Origin: Trinickia sp. Y13
GTDB taxonomy: Bacteria > Pseudomonadota > Gammaproteobacteria > Burkholderiales > Burkholderiaceae
Length of the DNA: 64,000 nt
Assembly: GCF_029522115.1 (NCBI RefSeq)
Contig: NZ_JAKWFK010000020.1
Span: 1 to 64,000, forward strand
Direction of reading: 5' to 3'
Below the pieces are notes generated by a model. That model ran no database searches. It was not told the origin of the DNA and saw only the letters and a list, made by a program, of their open reading frames with translations. The translations under genes and the position numbers were made by a program. Shown here one piece after another: positions 19,081 to 28,350 of the stretch. The first letter of the stretch is position 1. The number at the start of each line of letters is the position of its first letter.

Positions 19081-19232
19081 AGCGCGCTTGCCCGCTCATG
19101 CGTTCGAGCCGGCTTCTGGCGGCAACGTACCGGTTCACGCCGAAATTTCTCCGCAACTCCCGTTAACCCTTAAAATCATGCTTTCGCGCCACGAACGGGC
19201 GCCATCTCAACCGGCCACATAGCGAGATCGAA

Positions 19233-20180
19233 ATGAGCACGAAAGTTTTTGTCGACGGACAGGAAGGCACGACGGGTCTGAAGATTTTCGACTACCTGTC
19301 GCGCCGCGCCGACGTCGAAGTGCTCCGCATCGAGGAATCGAAACGCAAGGATATCGATGAGCGGCGCCGCCTCATCAACGCCTCGGACGTGACGTTCCTG
19401 TGCTTGCCCGATGTCGCCTCGCGCGAATCGGCGAGCCTCGTCGAGAACGCGCATACGGTGCTCATCGATGCGAGCACGGCGTTTCGCACCCATGCCGATT
19501 GGGCCTACGGCCTGCCCGAGCTCACGCGCGCCCAGCGCGAGCGTCTGCGTACGGCCAAACGCATCGCCGTGCCGGGCTGCCATGCATCGGCGTTCGTGCT
19601 CGCCATGCGCCCGCTCGTCGACGCGGGCCTCGTCTCGCCCGATTTCGCAGCGCATAGCCATTCGATCACGGGGTACAGCGGCGGCGGCAAGAAGATGATC
19701 GCCGACTACGAAGGCGCGGCCAATCCGAAACTGCAAAGCCCCCGGCCTTACGCGCTCGCGCTCGGTCACAAGCATCTGCCCGAAATGGCGGCGCATACCG
19801 GCTTAAAGACGGCGCCGATCTTCACGCCTATCGTCGGGCCGTTTTACAAAGGCCTTGCCGTCACGACGTATTTCTCGCCAAGCCAGCTCGCCAAGCGCGT
19901 AGGCCCGCGCGACGTGCAAGCGCTGTTGGCCGAATACTATGCGGACGAAGCGTTCGTGCGCGTCGCGCCGTTCGATGCCGACGACAACCTAGACGCGGGC
20001 TTCTTCGACGTGCAGGCGAGCAATGAGACGAATCGCGTCGACCTGTTCGTCTTCGGCAATGAAGAACGATTCGTCACCGTTGCGCGGCTCGACAATCTCG
20101 GCAAGGGCGCCTCGGGCGCGGCCGTTCAATGCATGAACTTGAGCATCGGCGCGGACGAGCACGCTGGGCTACAACGCTGA
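19233..20180 (+). CDS. argC: N-acetyl-gamma-glutamyl-phosphate reductase
   Basis: ArgC reduces N-acetylglutamyl phosphate to the semialdehyde with NADPH in arginine synthesis. The 315-residue length fits the shorter ArgC type. It shows [15 protein letters not shown] at the nucleotide-binding start, the active-site cysteine in [10 protein letters not shown], and the conserved [13 protein letters not shown]. It stands as a single gene followed by its own intrinsic terminator. Confidence 0.95.
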   Translation: MSTKVFVDGQEGTTGLKIFDYLSRRADVEVLRIEESKRKDIDERRRLINASDVTFLCLPDVASRESASLVENAHTVLIDASTAFRTHADWAYGLPELTRAQRERLRTAKRIAVPGCHASAFVLAMRPLVDAGLVSPDFAAHSHSITGYSGGGKKMIADYEGAANPKLQSPRPYALALGHKHLPEMAAHTGLKTAPIFTPIVGPFYKGLAVTTYFSPSQLAKRVGPRDVQALLAEYYADEAFVRVAPFDADDNLDAGFFDVQASNETNRVDLFVFGNEERFVTVARLDNLGKGASGAAVQCMNLSIGADEHAGLQR

Positions 20181-20207
20181 TCAGCAGCACTCGAGAACGT
20201 GCGATAG

Positions 20208-20232
20208 AGCCGGCGGCGACGCCGGCTTTTTT
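20208..20232 (+). terminator. Intrinsic terminator after argC
   Basis: A 7-bp stem (AGCCGGC / GCCGGCT) with a 6-base loop is followed by a run of T, 28 bp after the argC stop. Confidence 0.88.
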
Positions 20233-20921
20233 ATTTGATGCATCGCAATAGCGACTTGCGATGAGTCGAGAAGCGGCGCACTCATCTCTTCGACGAATAT
20301 TCAAATTGACTTACGCCGCCGCTGAGCGCGCAGTGATGCGCCGGCAATAACTGCGGCATTCATCCGATCGTTGAGGCACAACCTTCCGCACGGGCGCCCC
20401 GGCCGGCAAGCGCCGAAACTCGGGCGCCGCATCCCTCATCCCATGCAAGCGGCGTGCTGACTCGCGCTGAACGCCGCTTTGCATGCAAGCGCTTGAAACG
20501 CTCTTTTTGTTTCAATACGCCGCTGCATCCCTTATCCCATCTCGCTTTATCGATTCACGGTTTTTTGAATTAGCTTTTTTAGACGGCTTTATCAATTGAC
20601 ACAAAAAAGATGCGCGAGGACATTATGTCGCATAACGAGATCAGGGAGACGACCGGCAACACCCACGCCGGCTCGACGAAGCGCGCGGCAAAACGGCCGC
20701 CGCTCGGTGGCGCCCGCTTGCCGGAGCGCCGCAGGCTCGCTTCCCCGATCGTTTGTTTCGAACGCTGCCCGAGCGCGCCGGCCGGCCACTGCCACGCGAC
20801 GTGAGCGCATACGCAAGGAGGATCCGCGCGACCTATCGCAATCAGTTAGCAGTGCGAACTAAATCAAGCGGCGGCCGACAGGGAGCCGGACGCCCGATAA
20901 CGATAAGCATGGAGGAACGAC
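20233..20921. other. Long intergenic region with imperfect repeats
   Basis: This stretch of nearly 700 bp has no firmly supported gene. A 16-bp element, GCATCCCtcATCCCAT-like, occurs twice (20429-20444 and 20525-20540) with one mismatch. CATGCAAGCG occurs at 20442 and 20482. The part from 20500 to 20610 is much more AT-rich than its surroundings. A 59-codon frame from 20625 (MSHNEIRETTG..., preceded by GAGGA) is the only small-ORF candidate, and its Arg/Pro-rich second half makes it doubtful. The region probably serves as the promoter and leader of the lipoprotein gene at 20922. Confidence 0.4.
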
Positions 20922-22151
20922 ATGAAACGGAACACCCTTTCGATGCTGGCGCTCGTCGCGCCCTTTCTGGCCGCATGCGGCGGCGGTGGCGGCGGCAGCA
21001 ACGCCGTGCCCGGTGGCGCGAATGCCGCGGCCGACCGGCTCTGCCCCGCATCGCTCGACTACAACACGGTGTTCACGGGCGGCGGCGGCGACGGCGAACT
21101 CGTGAAGATGCAGATCGATACCACGAAGATGACGTGGCAAGTGACCTATGTCGAATCGGCGATTCCCGCCACGACAGGAACGGTATCGCCGTCCCGAGCG
21201 GGAACGTCGCAAAGCGGCACGCTCGCACCCGAGACCCTGTTGCCGACGCAAAAGCAGAACGAATGTGCGTTCTACCTGCAGGGTGCGAGCTTGGACCCGA
21301 ACAAGCCAGCTCGCATCTTCGTCGGGCAAGGGGTGCTCGGCGGCACGATTCCCGGCAAGGAAATCCAATACAGCGGGATCGTCGGTTTCGGCGCCGTGGC
21401 CGACAACAAGTTCCCCTACTTCCCGTACATTGGCTTTTCGTCGATCGAGACGAATCTGGCTAACGTGGCCGGCGCCTACAACCAGCTCGGCTATCACATC
21501 ATTCCCTCGCAGAACTACGCGACGGTGCCCGTCGATGCGAAGATCGTCATCAACGCCGACGGTACTTGGAGCGAAACCGACAACGTGGGCGTGAACGCGG
21601 GCAAGACGCAGCAGGCGGGCACGAACTGGGTCCAGTCGAGCGATGGCAGCGGCGCGTTCGAGAGCGACGCGTTTCAAAGCCAAGCCAAGCCGACGAACGC
21701 AGTCTCGCCGGCGGGCAAGGGCTTCATGATCGTCGGCAAGCTGCGCAATCAACTCGTGCCGATCCTGATTCGGACGGGATACGCCAATCCCTCGACCTTC
21801 ACCGCCGACGACGAATCGGGCATCACCATCCTCGCGCCGCAAACGCCCATCGCCGTCAATACGCAGAACGGGCAATACATCGGCGTCGACAGCCAATTCG
21901 CTTATCGCGCCACCGCGCTCGTGGGCACCGAAGCGACGATGCTCGATCCGTATCAGGCGGCCAATGCATCGGCCGCCACGCCGCTCGATCTGAGCTTTGC
22001 CAACGCCGTGCCGGGCGTCGTGCTATCGGCCGTGACGGGTTCGTCATCGAGCGCGGCTACGGGCAAGCTCATCTTCACGGGCGGCGTGTTCGGCTATCTC
22101 TACAACGAGAATTCGTCGCCGTACTTCACGATCAACGCGTTCGTTCAATAG
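20922..22151 (+). CDS. Secreted lipoprotein, DUF2957-like
   Basis: The 409-residue product begins with a lipoprotein signal (MKRNTLSMLALVAPFLAAC, lipobox LAAC) and a Gly-rich linker, so it should be lipid-anchored in the envelope. The mature part is beta-strand-rich and repetitive in style. I believe it matches the DUF2957 family common in Burkholderia, but that is from memory and no function is established. The ribosome binding site is GGAGGAACG. It lies 102 bp upstream of the OmpW-like gene and is probably co-transcribed with it. Confidence 0.8.
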   Translation: MKRNTLSMLALVAPFLAACGGGGGGSNAVPGGANAAADRLCPASLDYNTVFTGGGGDGELVKMQIDTTKMTWQVTYVESAIPATTGTVSPSRAGTSQSGTLAPETLLPTQKQNECAFYLQGASLDPNKPARIFVGQGVLGGTIPGKEIQYSGIVGFGAVADNKFPYFPYIGFSSIETNLANVAGAYNQLGYHIIPSQNYATVPVDAKIVINADGTWSETDNVGVNAGKTQQAGTNWVQSSDGSGAFESDAFQSQAKPTNAVSPAGKGFMIVGKLRNQLVPILIRTGYANPSTFTADDESGITILAPQTPIAVNTQNGQYIGVDSQFAYRATALVGTEATMLDPYQAANASAATPLDLSFANAVPGVVLSAVTGSSSSAATGKLIFTGGVFGYLYNENSSPYFTINAFVQ

Positions 22152-22253
22152 CGCAAACGCCGCACAACGCGAAGTCGACGCATGCGCCGGCTGGCCCGTT
22201 CGCGGGCCAGGGGCGGAGCGCCGATCGAAAAAAACGAAGACAGGGAGGAAACG

Positions 22254-23105
22254 ATGAAGACGAAAAATACGTTGGGCCAGCTTGTGCGCGCCGCCGGCGT
22301 GGCGTTGCTTGGGACCTTGGCGAGCGGCGCCCACGCGCAGAAGGCTGGCGACAACGTCGTCACGCTCGGCTGGTTTCACATCATGCCGCAAGACTCGAGC
22401 ACGCCGATGACGACCTATGTTTCACCGCAGCCCATCGATACGCCACTGCGGCTGCCAAGCGCATTCACCTCGCAAGGAACGGGGCTGTCGACGAACAATG
22501 CGGATACGCTCGGCCTCGTCTTCAGCCACTTCCTGACCGATCACATCGCGCTCACGACGGTCGCCGGCGTGCCGCCCACTTTCAAGATCAGAGGCCGCGG
22601 CTCGATCGTCCCGCCCGGCCCCGCCGGTGCGCTTGGCACCGAAAATCTCGACGACCCGGCCAACGAGCCGATCGTCAAAAGCGTGCGCCAGTGGAGCCCG
22701 GCGATGATGATTCAGTACTACTTCAATTCGGCGACGGCGCGGTTTCGCCCCTACGTCGGCATCGGTATTTCGTACAACTTCTTTACCAATCTCGAGCTCA
22801 ATCCGAACTTCGTCACGTCGACGCAAAACAACCTGGGTTCGGTGCTTGCCGCGGGCGCGGCGCGACCGGGCGTGACGAGCGTTTCGGCGAAGGCCTCGCC
22901 ATCCTGGGCTCCCGTGTTCAACGCAGGCGCTTCCTACGACTTCACGGAGCATTGGGGCGTGAGCGCATCGGTGACCTATATACCGCTGAAGTCGCGCTCG
23001 ACCGTGTATGTGCGTGCGGCCGACGGCACGTTGCTGGGCACGACGCAGGCCCAATTGACGGCCGATCCGATCATCACCTATCTGGCGCTTTCGTATAAGT
23101 TCTGA
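22254..23105 (+). CDS. OmpW-family outer-membrane beta-barrel protein
   Basis: The 283-residue protein has a signal peptide ending ASGAHAQ and the OmpW pattern. KAGDNVVTLGWFHIMPQDS begins the barrel; FLTDHIALTTVAGVPP is the typical helper motif; FRPYVGIGISYNFF and WGVSASVTYIPL are barrel strands; and it ends with an aromatic C-terminal residue (ALSYKF), the BAM recognition signal. OmpW forms an eight-stranded barrel with a hydrophobic channel for small apolar molecules. GGGAGGAA precedes the ATG. It is paired with the upstream lipoprotein. Confidence 0.88.
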   Translation: MKTKNTLGQLVRAAGVALLGTLASGAHAQKAGDNVVTLGWFHIMPQDSSTPMTTYVSPQPIDTPLRLPSAFTSQGTGLSTNNADTLGLVFSHFLTDHIALTTVAGVPPTFKIRGRGSIVPPGPAGALGTENLDDPANEPIVKSVRQWSPAMMIQYYFNSATARFRPYVGIGISYNFFTNLELNPNFVTSTQNNLGSVLAAGAARPGVTSVSAKASPSWAPVFNAGASYDFTEHWGVSASVTYIPLKSRSTVYVRAADGTLLGTTQAQLTADPIITYLALSYKF

Positions 23106-23157
23106 CACGCGGGCCGATTAGGGCGACGCTCGCCGCTGCCGGGGCAATTGAACGCGC

Positions 23158-23217
23158 GAAAAAAAAGCCCGCCTATCGGCGGGCTGAATCCATATCAGAG
23201 GAGACATGGAGGAGACA
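23158..23217 (-). ncRNA. Probable small RNA with twin anti-Shine-Dalgarno motifs
   Basis: Read leftward, this shows a complete small-RNA gene of about 58 nt. A promoter has -35 TTGCAA (23251-23246), a 17-bp spacer and -10 TAGAGT (23228-23223). The predicted start is near 23216. Then follow GTCTCCTCC (23216-23208) and GTCTCCTC (23205-23198), a small TCCAT/ATGGA stem displaying the second motif in its loop, and an intrinsic terminator (8-bp stem 23166-23185, then seven T). CUCCUCC sequences pair with ribosome binding sites. Small RNAs with this motif, such as NcS27, are known in Burkholderia, as I recall. No open reading frame is present. Confidence 0.75.
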
Positions 23218-23319
23218 ACTTCACTCTAGCAAACCGTTTGGTGCATTGCAACACGATCACTGCACCCGCTCGCGGGCATCGTTGCCCTTGCGCAACATCT
23301 GGCATTTGCGGCGCAAAGT

Positions 23320-23763
23320 TCACACCAAAGTCATCGATAGAAGAAAGCCGAGTTGATCCACGCCGACCGGCTTGACGAGATGAACGTCGAAACCCGCCGC
23401 CAATGCCATGTCGCGGTACTGCGGCTGCCCCCAGCCCGTCAGCGCAATCAATAGCAACGACGAGCCCCCCGCCAATTCACGCATGCGCCGTGCCGTCGGC
23501 AAGCCCTCCAGCATCGGCGCGCCGATGTCGATCAAGGCGGCATCGGGCGGCGCCTGCCGGGCGATCTCGAGCGCCTGCTCAACCGAGTGCGCCTCGACGG
23601 CGTCATAGCCCAAGCTCTCGACCAGGTTAACCAACATGCGGCGCGCCGCGTCGTCGGTGTCGGCAATGAGCACGCGCTTGGGATGCGCAACCGCGCTTGC
23701 GTCGCCGGGTTCTTCCGTTCCGCTCGCGACCGTCCCTCGTGCGCCGTACCAATCGGACTTCAT
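23320..23763 (-). CDS. Stand-alone receiver-domain protein
   Basis: The 147-residue protein is a single receiver domain with no output domain. It has an acidic pocket in VLIADTDDAARR (about residues 31-42), phospho-acceptor D79 in AALIDIGAPMLEG, a Thr switch in LIALTGWGQ and the conserved Lys in VHLVKPVG. An N-terminal tail of about 28 residues precedes the domain. Such proteins act as phosphate relays or bind partner proteins. No kinase is adjacent, so its partner is unknown. It ends about 70 bp upstream of the small-RNA promoter on the same strand. Confidence 0.85.
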   Translation of the reverse strand: MKSDWYGARGTVASGTEEPGDASAVAHPKRVLIADTDDAARRMLVNLVESLGYDAVEAHSVEQALEIARQAPPDAALIDIGAPMLEGLPTARRMRELAGGSSLLLIALTGWGQPQYRDMALAAGFDVHLVKPVGVDQLGFLLSMTLV

Positions 23764-24275
23764 TGCTTCATCCTTTGCACAGTGCTCGTCGCAGCCCCCG
23801 GACCCGGGGCCGCGGAAGCATTCGTATGGTGATTCGCGTTGTCACGGATGTCGTGCTGCTCGATCAAACGAGCGTTTGGTGAGAAAGTTCAGCGCTCGGT
23901 TAAAAATAAGGGTTTCTGCTCACATAGGCAAAAAATTTTTCAAACTCGCGGCAAAGCGTCGCTTCAACCGCCCCCTTCGAACGTTCCAAAGGGCGACTGC
24001 GCTCGCGCGCCTTATGGGCAATAGCCGCGCGTGATCGTGCCCACCCGCGCCACTCTGATTCAACCCTCTTTCCCTCCCGTTCGAACAGCCGTTTCACCGC
24101 TCGCGAGCGTCGCGCCGGCCTAAAGTTCGCCCTCGAGCGTCCGTTCACCTCACTGGTTACGAGATCGATCGTGCGCCGCGCAGACGAAAGCAACGAACTG
24201 CACGGTTGCGCGCCAGCACGAACCCGGTTGACGCGCTTGCCGGTCATTCGTCGCATCGCCAGCGAAGGAAATGCA
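23764..24275. other. Intergenic region between receiver protein and DUF2844 gene
   Basis: No supported gene lies in these 512 bp. The stretch 23895-23945 is AT-rich (runs of A and T) and may hold promoters for the two divergent neighbours. Frames crossing it have shadow-like, Arg-rich composition. Confidence 0.4.
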
Positions 24276-24737
24276 GTGAAATCGTCTGTCTTTACGAACG
24301 CCATCGCCGTGGCGCTCGCCGCGGTTGGATTCATCGCCGCACCGGCCGCACAAGCCACACTCGGCCAGCGCGCCGACAGCGTCGCGGCCGACGCAACGCG
24401 CCTTTCCGCCATTGCCCACGCAAGCAGCGTGCACGCGGCCTACACGGTTCACACGATCACCCTGCCTTCGGGCACGGTCGTGCGCGAATATGCCGGCGCC
24501 GACGGCATCGTGTTCGGCGTTGCATGGGACGGTCCGACCCTCCCCGATCTGAGAGCCACGCTCGGCGCCGCATTCGACCGCTTCACGGGTGCGAGCCCCA
24601 CGCGCGGCAGCGGGCCGCTCGCTGTGTCGGCAAGCGATCTCGTCGTCTACTCCAGCGGACATCTGCGCGCGTTCTCGGGACACGCGTATTTGCCGCAAGC
24701 ACTCCCGAATGGCGTCGACGCCACCGTAGTTCGTTAG
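24276..24737 (+). CDS. DUF2844-family exported protein
   Basis: The 153-residue product starts at a GTG 7 bases after GAAGGA. That start places a signal peptide (VKSSVFTNAIAVALAAVGF, cleavage near AAQA) at the N-terminus; the upstream in-frame start would bury it. The mature part contains ITLPSGTVVREYAGADG and VFGVAWDGPTLPDL, the pattern I associate with DUF2844. The family is found beside DUF3443 proteins in Burkholderiaceae, as here with an 11-bp gap. No function is known. A role as partner, substrate or inhibitor of the neighbouring protease-like protein is a guess from gene order. Confidence 0.8.
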   Translation: MKSSVFTNAIAVALAAVGFIAAPAAQATLGQRADSVAADATRLSAIAHASSVHAAYTVHTITLPSGTVVREYAGADGIVFGVAWDGPTLPDLRATLGAAFDRFTGASPTRGSGPLAVSASDLVVYSSGHLRAFSGHAYLPQALPNGVDATVVR

Positions 24738-24748
24738 GAGCGCCGACG

Positions 24749-25999
24749 ATGTTGCGATTCTCGATCTCGAAAGCGATGAAGGCCGCCGCGGCGCTGCTGA
24801 TTGCCTGCCTCACCGCGGCCTGCGGCGGCGGTGGTTCCGGCGGCGGCAATTCGGTCAGCAATAACTCCGCACAAACGTCGGCGCCCACGTCGTCACTGGC
24901 CGCCAATGTCGCGGCGATCGCCGTCGACCATGGCGTGGCTGGCGTGCCAAACATGCCGTTCGTGAGCGTCACCGTTTGCACGCCGGGCGGTGCGAGTTGC
25001 CAAACGATCGATCACGTGCTGGTCGATACGGGATCATGGGGCCTGCGCGTATTCGCCTCGCAGTTGCCCGCGTCGGTCTCGCTGCCGCAACAAACCACCG
25101 ACAACGGCGGCTCCCTCGCCGAGTGCATGCAGTTTTTCGACGGCTACACTTGGGGCTCGGTCCGCATCGCCGACGTGCAGATCGCCGGGGAGCGCGCCGC
25201 GTCGCTGCCGATCCAAGTGATCGACGCCAATTACGCGGCCGTGCCGGCTAGTTGCTCGAACACCGGCGCCGCGCGCAATACGCCGAGCACGCTCGCGGCC
25301 AACGGCATTCTCGGAATCGGTGTGTTCAAACACGACTGCGGCGCGGCGTGCGCCAACCAAGCGATCGCAGGCACCTACTACGCTTGCGCGGGGACGAGTT
25401 GCCTATCGACCGCCATTGCGGAATCAAGGCAGGTCGCCAACCCCGTGCCCTACTTCGGCGCGGACGGCAATGGCGTCATCGTCAGTCTCCCCGCCGTGCC
25501 AAGCGGCAGTGCGACGAGCGTGACGGGACAATTGATCTTCGGCATCGGCACGCAAAGCGACAACACGATCGATGCCACGGCACACGTGATCGGGGCGGAT
25601 CCGTCGCGCGGCGTGTTCACGACCACCGAAAACGGAACGACCTACTCGGGCAGCATCATCGATAGCGGCTCGACGGGCCTGTTCTTCGCCACGAACCAGA
25701 TGCCCGCCTGCGCGAGTCCGAATCAGAGCTATTACTGCCCCGGCTCGACCGAGCAGTTCAGCGCGACCAACGTCGGCACGAACGGTGTCGCAAGCACGGT
25801 CGGGTTCAGCGTGGGCAACGCCACGCAGATCTGGCAAGCATCGGGCGGGGCAGCGGCGATGCCGCTCTTCGCGGGGCCTGCGTTCGTCGGCTCCCAAGTG
25901 TTCGACTGGGGCTTACCGTTCTTCTACGGGCGCAACGTCTACACCGCCATCGAGCAAGAAGCGACGCCAGCCGGCACGGGGCCGTACTTCGCCTACTAA
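24749..25999 (+). CDS. DUF3443 lipoprotein resembling a pepsin-type aspartic protease
   Basis: The 416-residue product has a lipoprotein signal (lipobox LTAAC, Cys25) and a Gly/Ser linker. Two D-[TS]-G-S motifs follow, VDTGSWGLRV (D93) and IDSGSTGLFF (D305), spaced as in two-lobed pepsins. Other pepsin-like landmarks are NGILGIG (about 186-191), QLIFGIG (261-267) and, near the C-terminus, GLPFFYGRNVYTAIE, which resembles the last strands of pepsins. Several Cys suggest disulfides. The expected role is an envelope-anchored protease, but activity is inferred. TAGGAG precedes the ATG, and the stop lies 2 bp from that of the convergent LysR gene. Confidence 0.82.
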   Translation: MLRFSISKAMKAAAALLIACLTAACGGGGSGGGNSVSNNSAQTSAPTSSLAANVAAIAVDHGVAGVPNMPFVSVTVCTPGGASCQTIDHVLVDTGSWGLRVFASQLPASVSLPQQTTDNGGSLAECMQFFDGYTWGSVRIADVQIAGERAASLPIQVIDANYAAVPASCSNTGAARNTPSTLAANGILGIGVFKHDCGAACANQAIAGTYYACAGTSCLSTAIAESRQVANPVPYFGADGNGVIVSLPAVPSGSATSVTGQLIFGIGTQSDNTIDATAHVIGADPSRGVFTTTENGTTYSGSIIDSGSTGLFFATNQMPACASPNQSYYCPGSTEQFSATNVGTNGVASTVGFSVGNATQIWQASGGAAAMPLFAGPAFVGSQVFDWGLPFFYGRNVYTAIEQEATPAGTGPYFAY

Positions 26000-26001
26000 G
26001 G

Positions 26002-26940
26002 CTAAGGCGCGCGAAGCCGATCGGGTTGCGCGAGCACGTCCATCAGCGCCTCGCGCAACAGGGCCATGGGCCGCACGAGCCGGCCCGGCAGCGTGCCGTG
26101 CACCAACCAGACGTTCAGGCCGCCCGAAAACTCGGGCGCTTCGATCGCCTGCAGTGCATCTTTGTAAGCGCTGGCGGCAAGCTGGCTCGGCGTGACGATG
26201 CCCAATCCCACTCCACGCGCCACCAGCGAAAGCTGCAATTCCGAGCCGAAGGCTTCCACCGCGACTTCGAATCGCAGCGAGGCCGCGCCAAGCGCCCGGC
26301 CCAGCGCCGAGCGCATGCCGCATCCGTCCTGATTAAGCACCCACGGGTGTTGTGCAAGTTCGGCTAGCGTAAGCCGCGGCGCGCCTCGTCCGCGGCCACC
26401 CCTGCGCGGCAACTGCATTGAACGCGGAGCAACGATGACCGTCGGTTGCACGGCCAGCAGCGTCGCGGTGACCGTCTCGGGCATCGCGGCCGCAGCCGGC
26501 GCCATGATGACCGCCGCGTCCACTTCCGCCCGCAGCGCCCGCTCGAGCAACGCGGGCGACCACGCCGCCGTCACCCGCAACGTGAGGCGCGGGAACGCCG
26601 CGCGCAAGCGGTCGATCGGCTGCTCCAGCGCAAGCTCGGAGAGGAACGGCGGCACGCCGATTTTCAATTCGCCGGCGGGCTCGCTGCCGGGCGCGGCAAC
26701 GGCCAGCAAATCGTCCACGCTGCGCAGCACCGCGCGCGCCAGCGCATAGACTTCCTTGCCCGCGCCGGTGGGCTTCATCGGCTTGCTCTGCCGATCGAGC
26801 AGCGCCACACCCAGCGTCGTCTCGAGGTTCTGCACGCGCCGCGTCAGCCCCGGCTGCGTCACATGCAGTTTCTGCGCGGCGCGCACCATCGATCCGCTAT
26901 CGACGACTTCGACGAAGGCTTGCAAGTCTCGCGTATTCAA
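26002..26940 (-). CDS. LysR-family transcriptional regulator
   Basis: The 312-residue LysR protein has an N-terminal winged HTH (FVEVVDSGSMVRAAQKLHVT, then QPGLTRRVQNLETTLG) and a C-terminal effector-binding domain. Translation starts at TTG, 5 bases after GGAG. It is divergent from the MFS transporter gene across 96 bp that contain an inverted repeat, so it probably controls that transporter. The inducer is unknown. Confidence 0.9.
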   Translation of the reverse strand: MNTRDLQAFVEVVDSGSMVRAAQKLHVTQPGLTRRVQNLETTLGVALLDRQSKPMKPTGAGKEVYALARAVLRSVDDLLAVAAPGSEPAGELKIGVPPFLSELALEQPIDRLRAAFPRLTLRVTAAWSPALLERALRAEVDAAVIMAPAAAAMPETVTATLLAVQPTVIVAPRSMQLPRRGGRGRGAPRLTLAELAQHPWVLNQDGCGMRSALGRALGAASLRFEVAVEAFGSELQLSLVARGVGLGIVTPSQLAASAYKDALQAIEAPEFSGGLNVWLVHGTLPGRLVRPMALLREALMDVLAQPDRLRAP

Positions 26941-26962
26941 AACAACTCCGCATAATCAATAT

Positions 26963-26981
26963 CGACATATTTCAATTGTCG
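26963..26981. promoter_or_regulatory. Candidate LysR operator
   Basis: CGACA-N9-TGTCG lies in the divergent LysR/MFS promoter region, in the style of LysR T-N11-A sites. ATAT sequences flank it on both sides. It is a candidate only. Confidence 0.45.
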
Positions 26982-27036
26982 CATATGTCCCACGAGCCTA
27001 CGATGGCCGCTCCCCAACCGCTCGTTCGACCTCCTC

Positions 27037-28308
27037 ATGAATGGTCCTCCCCCCTCCCCCGAGTTGTCCTGCCCGAGCGCAGCACCGGCGGCGCTAGATC
27101 GCCAAGGCGCGCATCGGCTCACCACGTCACTGACGATCCTATTTGCCGCTGCGGTCGGCATCATCGTCATGGACCTGTTCGCGGCGCAGCCGCTGATTGG
27201 CCCGATTCAGCGCTCGCTCGGCCTGCCCGACTCCTTGACCGGCGCCATCGCGATGCTGCCCCAACTCGGCTACGCCTTGGGGCTCGTCCTACTCGTGCCA
27301 CTCTCCGATCTGCTCGAAAACCGGCGGCTCGTGGTGCGCACGCTGGCCGCTTGCGCGGCATTGCTCGGCGTCGCAATGCTCGCGCACGACGGACTCGTCT
27401 TTCTCGCCGCGCTGTTCTTGGCCGGCGCCAGTTCGAGCGTGATTCAAATGCTGGTGCCGATGGCGGCGTCGATGGCCTCGGAAGCTCGCCGCGGACGCGC
27501 CGTCGGCAATGTCATGAGCGGTCTCATGCTCGGCATTCTGCTGTCGCGGCCGCTGGCGAGCGTCATTGCCGGCTCGATCGGCTGGCGCGCCTTCTACGGG
27601 GTCGCGGCCGTCGCCGATGCGGTGCTCGCGCTCGTGCTCGCCGTGCGCTTGCCGCGCCATGCGCCGCTCGTTTCGACGACGTACGGCGCGTTGCTGCGCT
27701 CGCTATGGACGCTGCTGGTATCGGAACGGGTGCTGCAGCGGCGCGCGGTTTCGGCGGCGATGGCGATGGGCGCATTTAGCGCGTTTTGGACCGCGATCGG
27801 ACTGCGCCTTACACACGGTCCTTTCGATTTCAGCTTCTACGACATCGCCTGGTTCGCGCTCGCAGGCGCGGCCGGTGTCGTGGCGACGCCGCTCGCCGGC
27901 TTGGCCGGAGACAAGCGATGGGGCCGCAGCGCGCTCCTCGCCGGTCATACGAGCATGGTGATCGCGCTCGTGGCGAGCGGCATCGTCGGCGCCGGCTGGT
28001 TCGGCTTCGACGCAAGCGCCCATAAGAGCCTGGCCGTCGCACTGCTGGTAGCGGGCGCGGCCACGCTCGATGCTGGCGTCGTCACCGATCAAACGCTCGG
28101 CCGCCGTGCGATCAATTTGTTGAACCCCGCCGCGCGCGGGCGCCTGAACGGGCTTTTCGTCGGCATCTTCTTTATCGGGGGCGCTGTCGGCGCATCGGCG
28201 GCCGGGGCAGCATGGGCCTGGGCGGGATGGAGCGGCGTTTGCGTCGTTGGGCTCGCCTTTGCGGGCACGGCGTTCGTGCTGGGCCTGTTGCCCGGGGCGC
28301 ACGAATAG
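27037..28308 (+). CDS. MFS transporter
   Basis: The 423-residue membrane protein has about 12 hydrophobic segments and MFS features: MDLFAAQPLIGPIQRSLGLP in the first helix pair and LVPLSDLLENRRLV at the loop 2-3 motif. The arrangement resembles DHA1-type efflux proteins (drug or metabolite export). The substrate is unknown. Its divergence from the LysR gene suggests inducible efflux. It converges with the LysE gene, with 42 bp between stops. Confidence 0.88.
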   Translation: MNGPPPSPELSCPSAAPAALDRQGAHRLTTSLTILFAAAVGIIVMDLFAAQPLIGPIQRSLGLPDSLTGAIAMLPQLGYALGLVLLVPLSDLLENRRLVVRTLAACAALLGVAMLAHDGLVFLAALFLAGASSSVIQMLVPMAASMASEARRGRAVGNVMSGLMLGILLSRPLASVIAGSIGWRAFYGVAAVADAVLALVLAVRLPRHAPLVSTTYGALLRSLWTLLVSERVLQRRAVSAAMAMGAFSAFWTAIGLRLTHGPFDFSFYDIAWFALAGAAGVVATPLAGLAGDKRWGRSALLAGHTSMVIALVASGIVGAGWFGFDASAHKSLAVALLVAGAATLDAGVVTDQTLGRRAINLLNPAARGRLNGLFVGIFFIGGAVGASAAGAAWAWAGWSGVCVVGLAFAGTAFVLGLLPGAHE

Positions 28309-28350
28309 CGGGCGCTATCCGTGCGGAACCGGCGGCAAATCAATCGCGAA

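Noticed and set aside
20625-20804. A 59-codon frame starting MSHNEIRETTG with a GAGGA upstream
   Set aside because: The ribosome binding site is plausible, but the second half is Arg/Pro-rich and no family is recognised. It is kept only as a remark in the intergenic entry.
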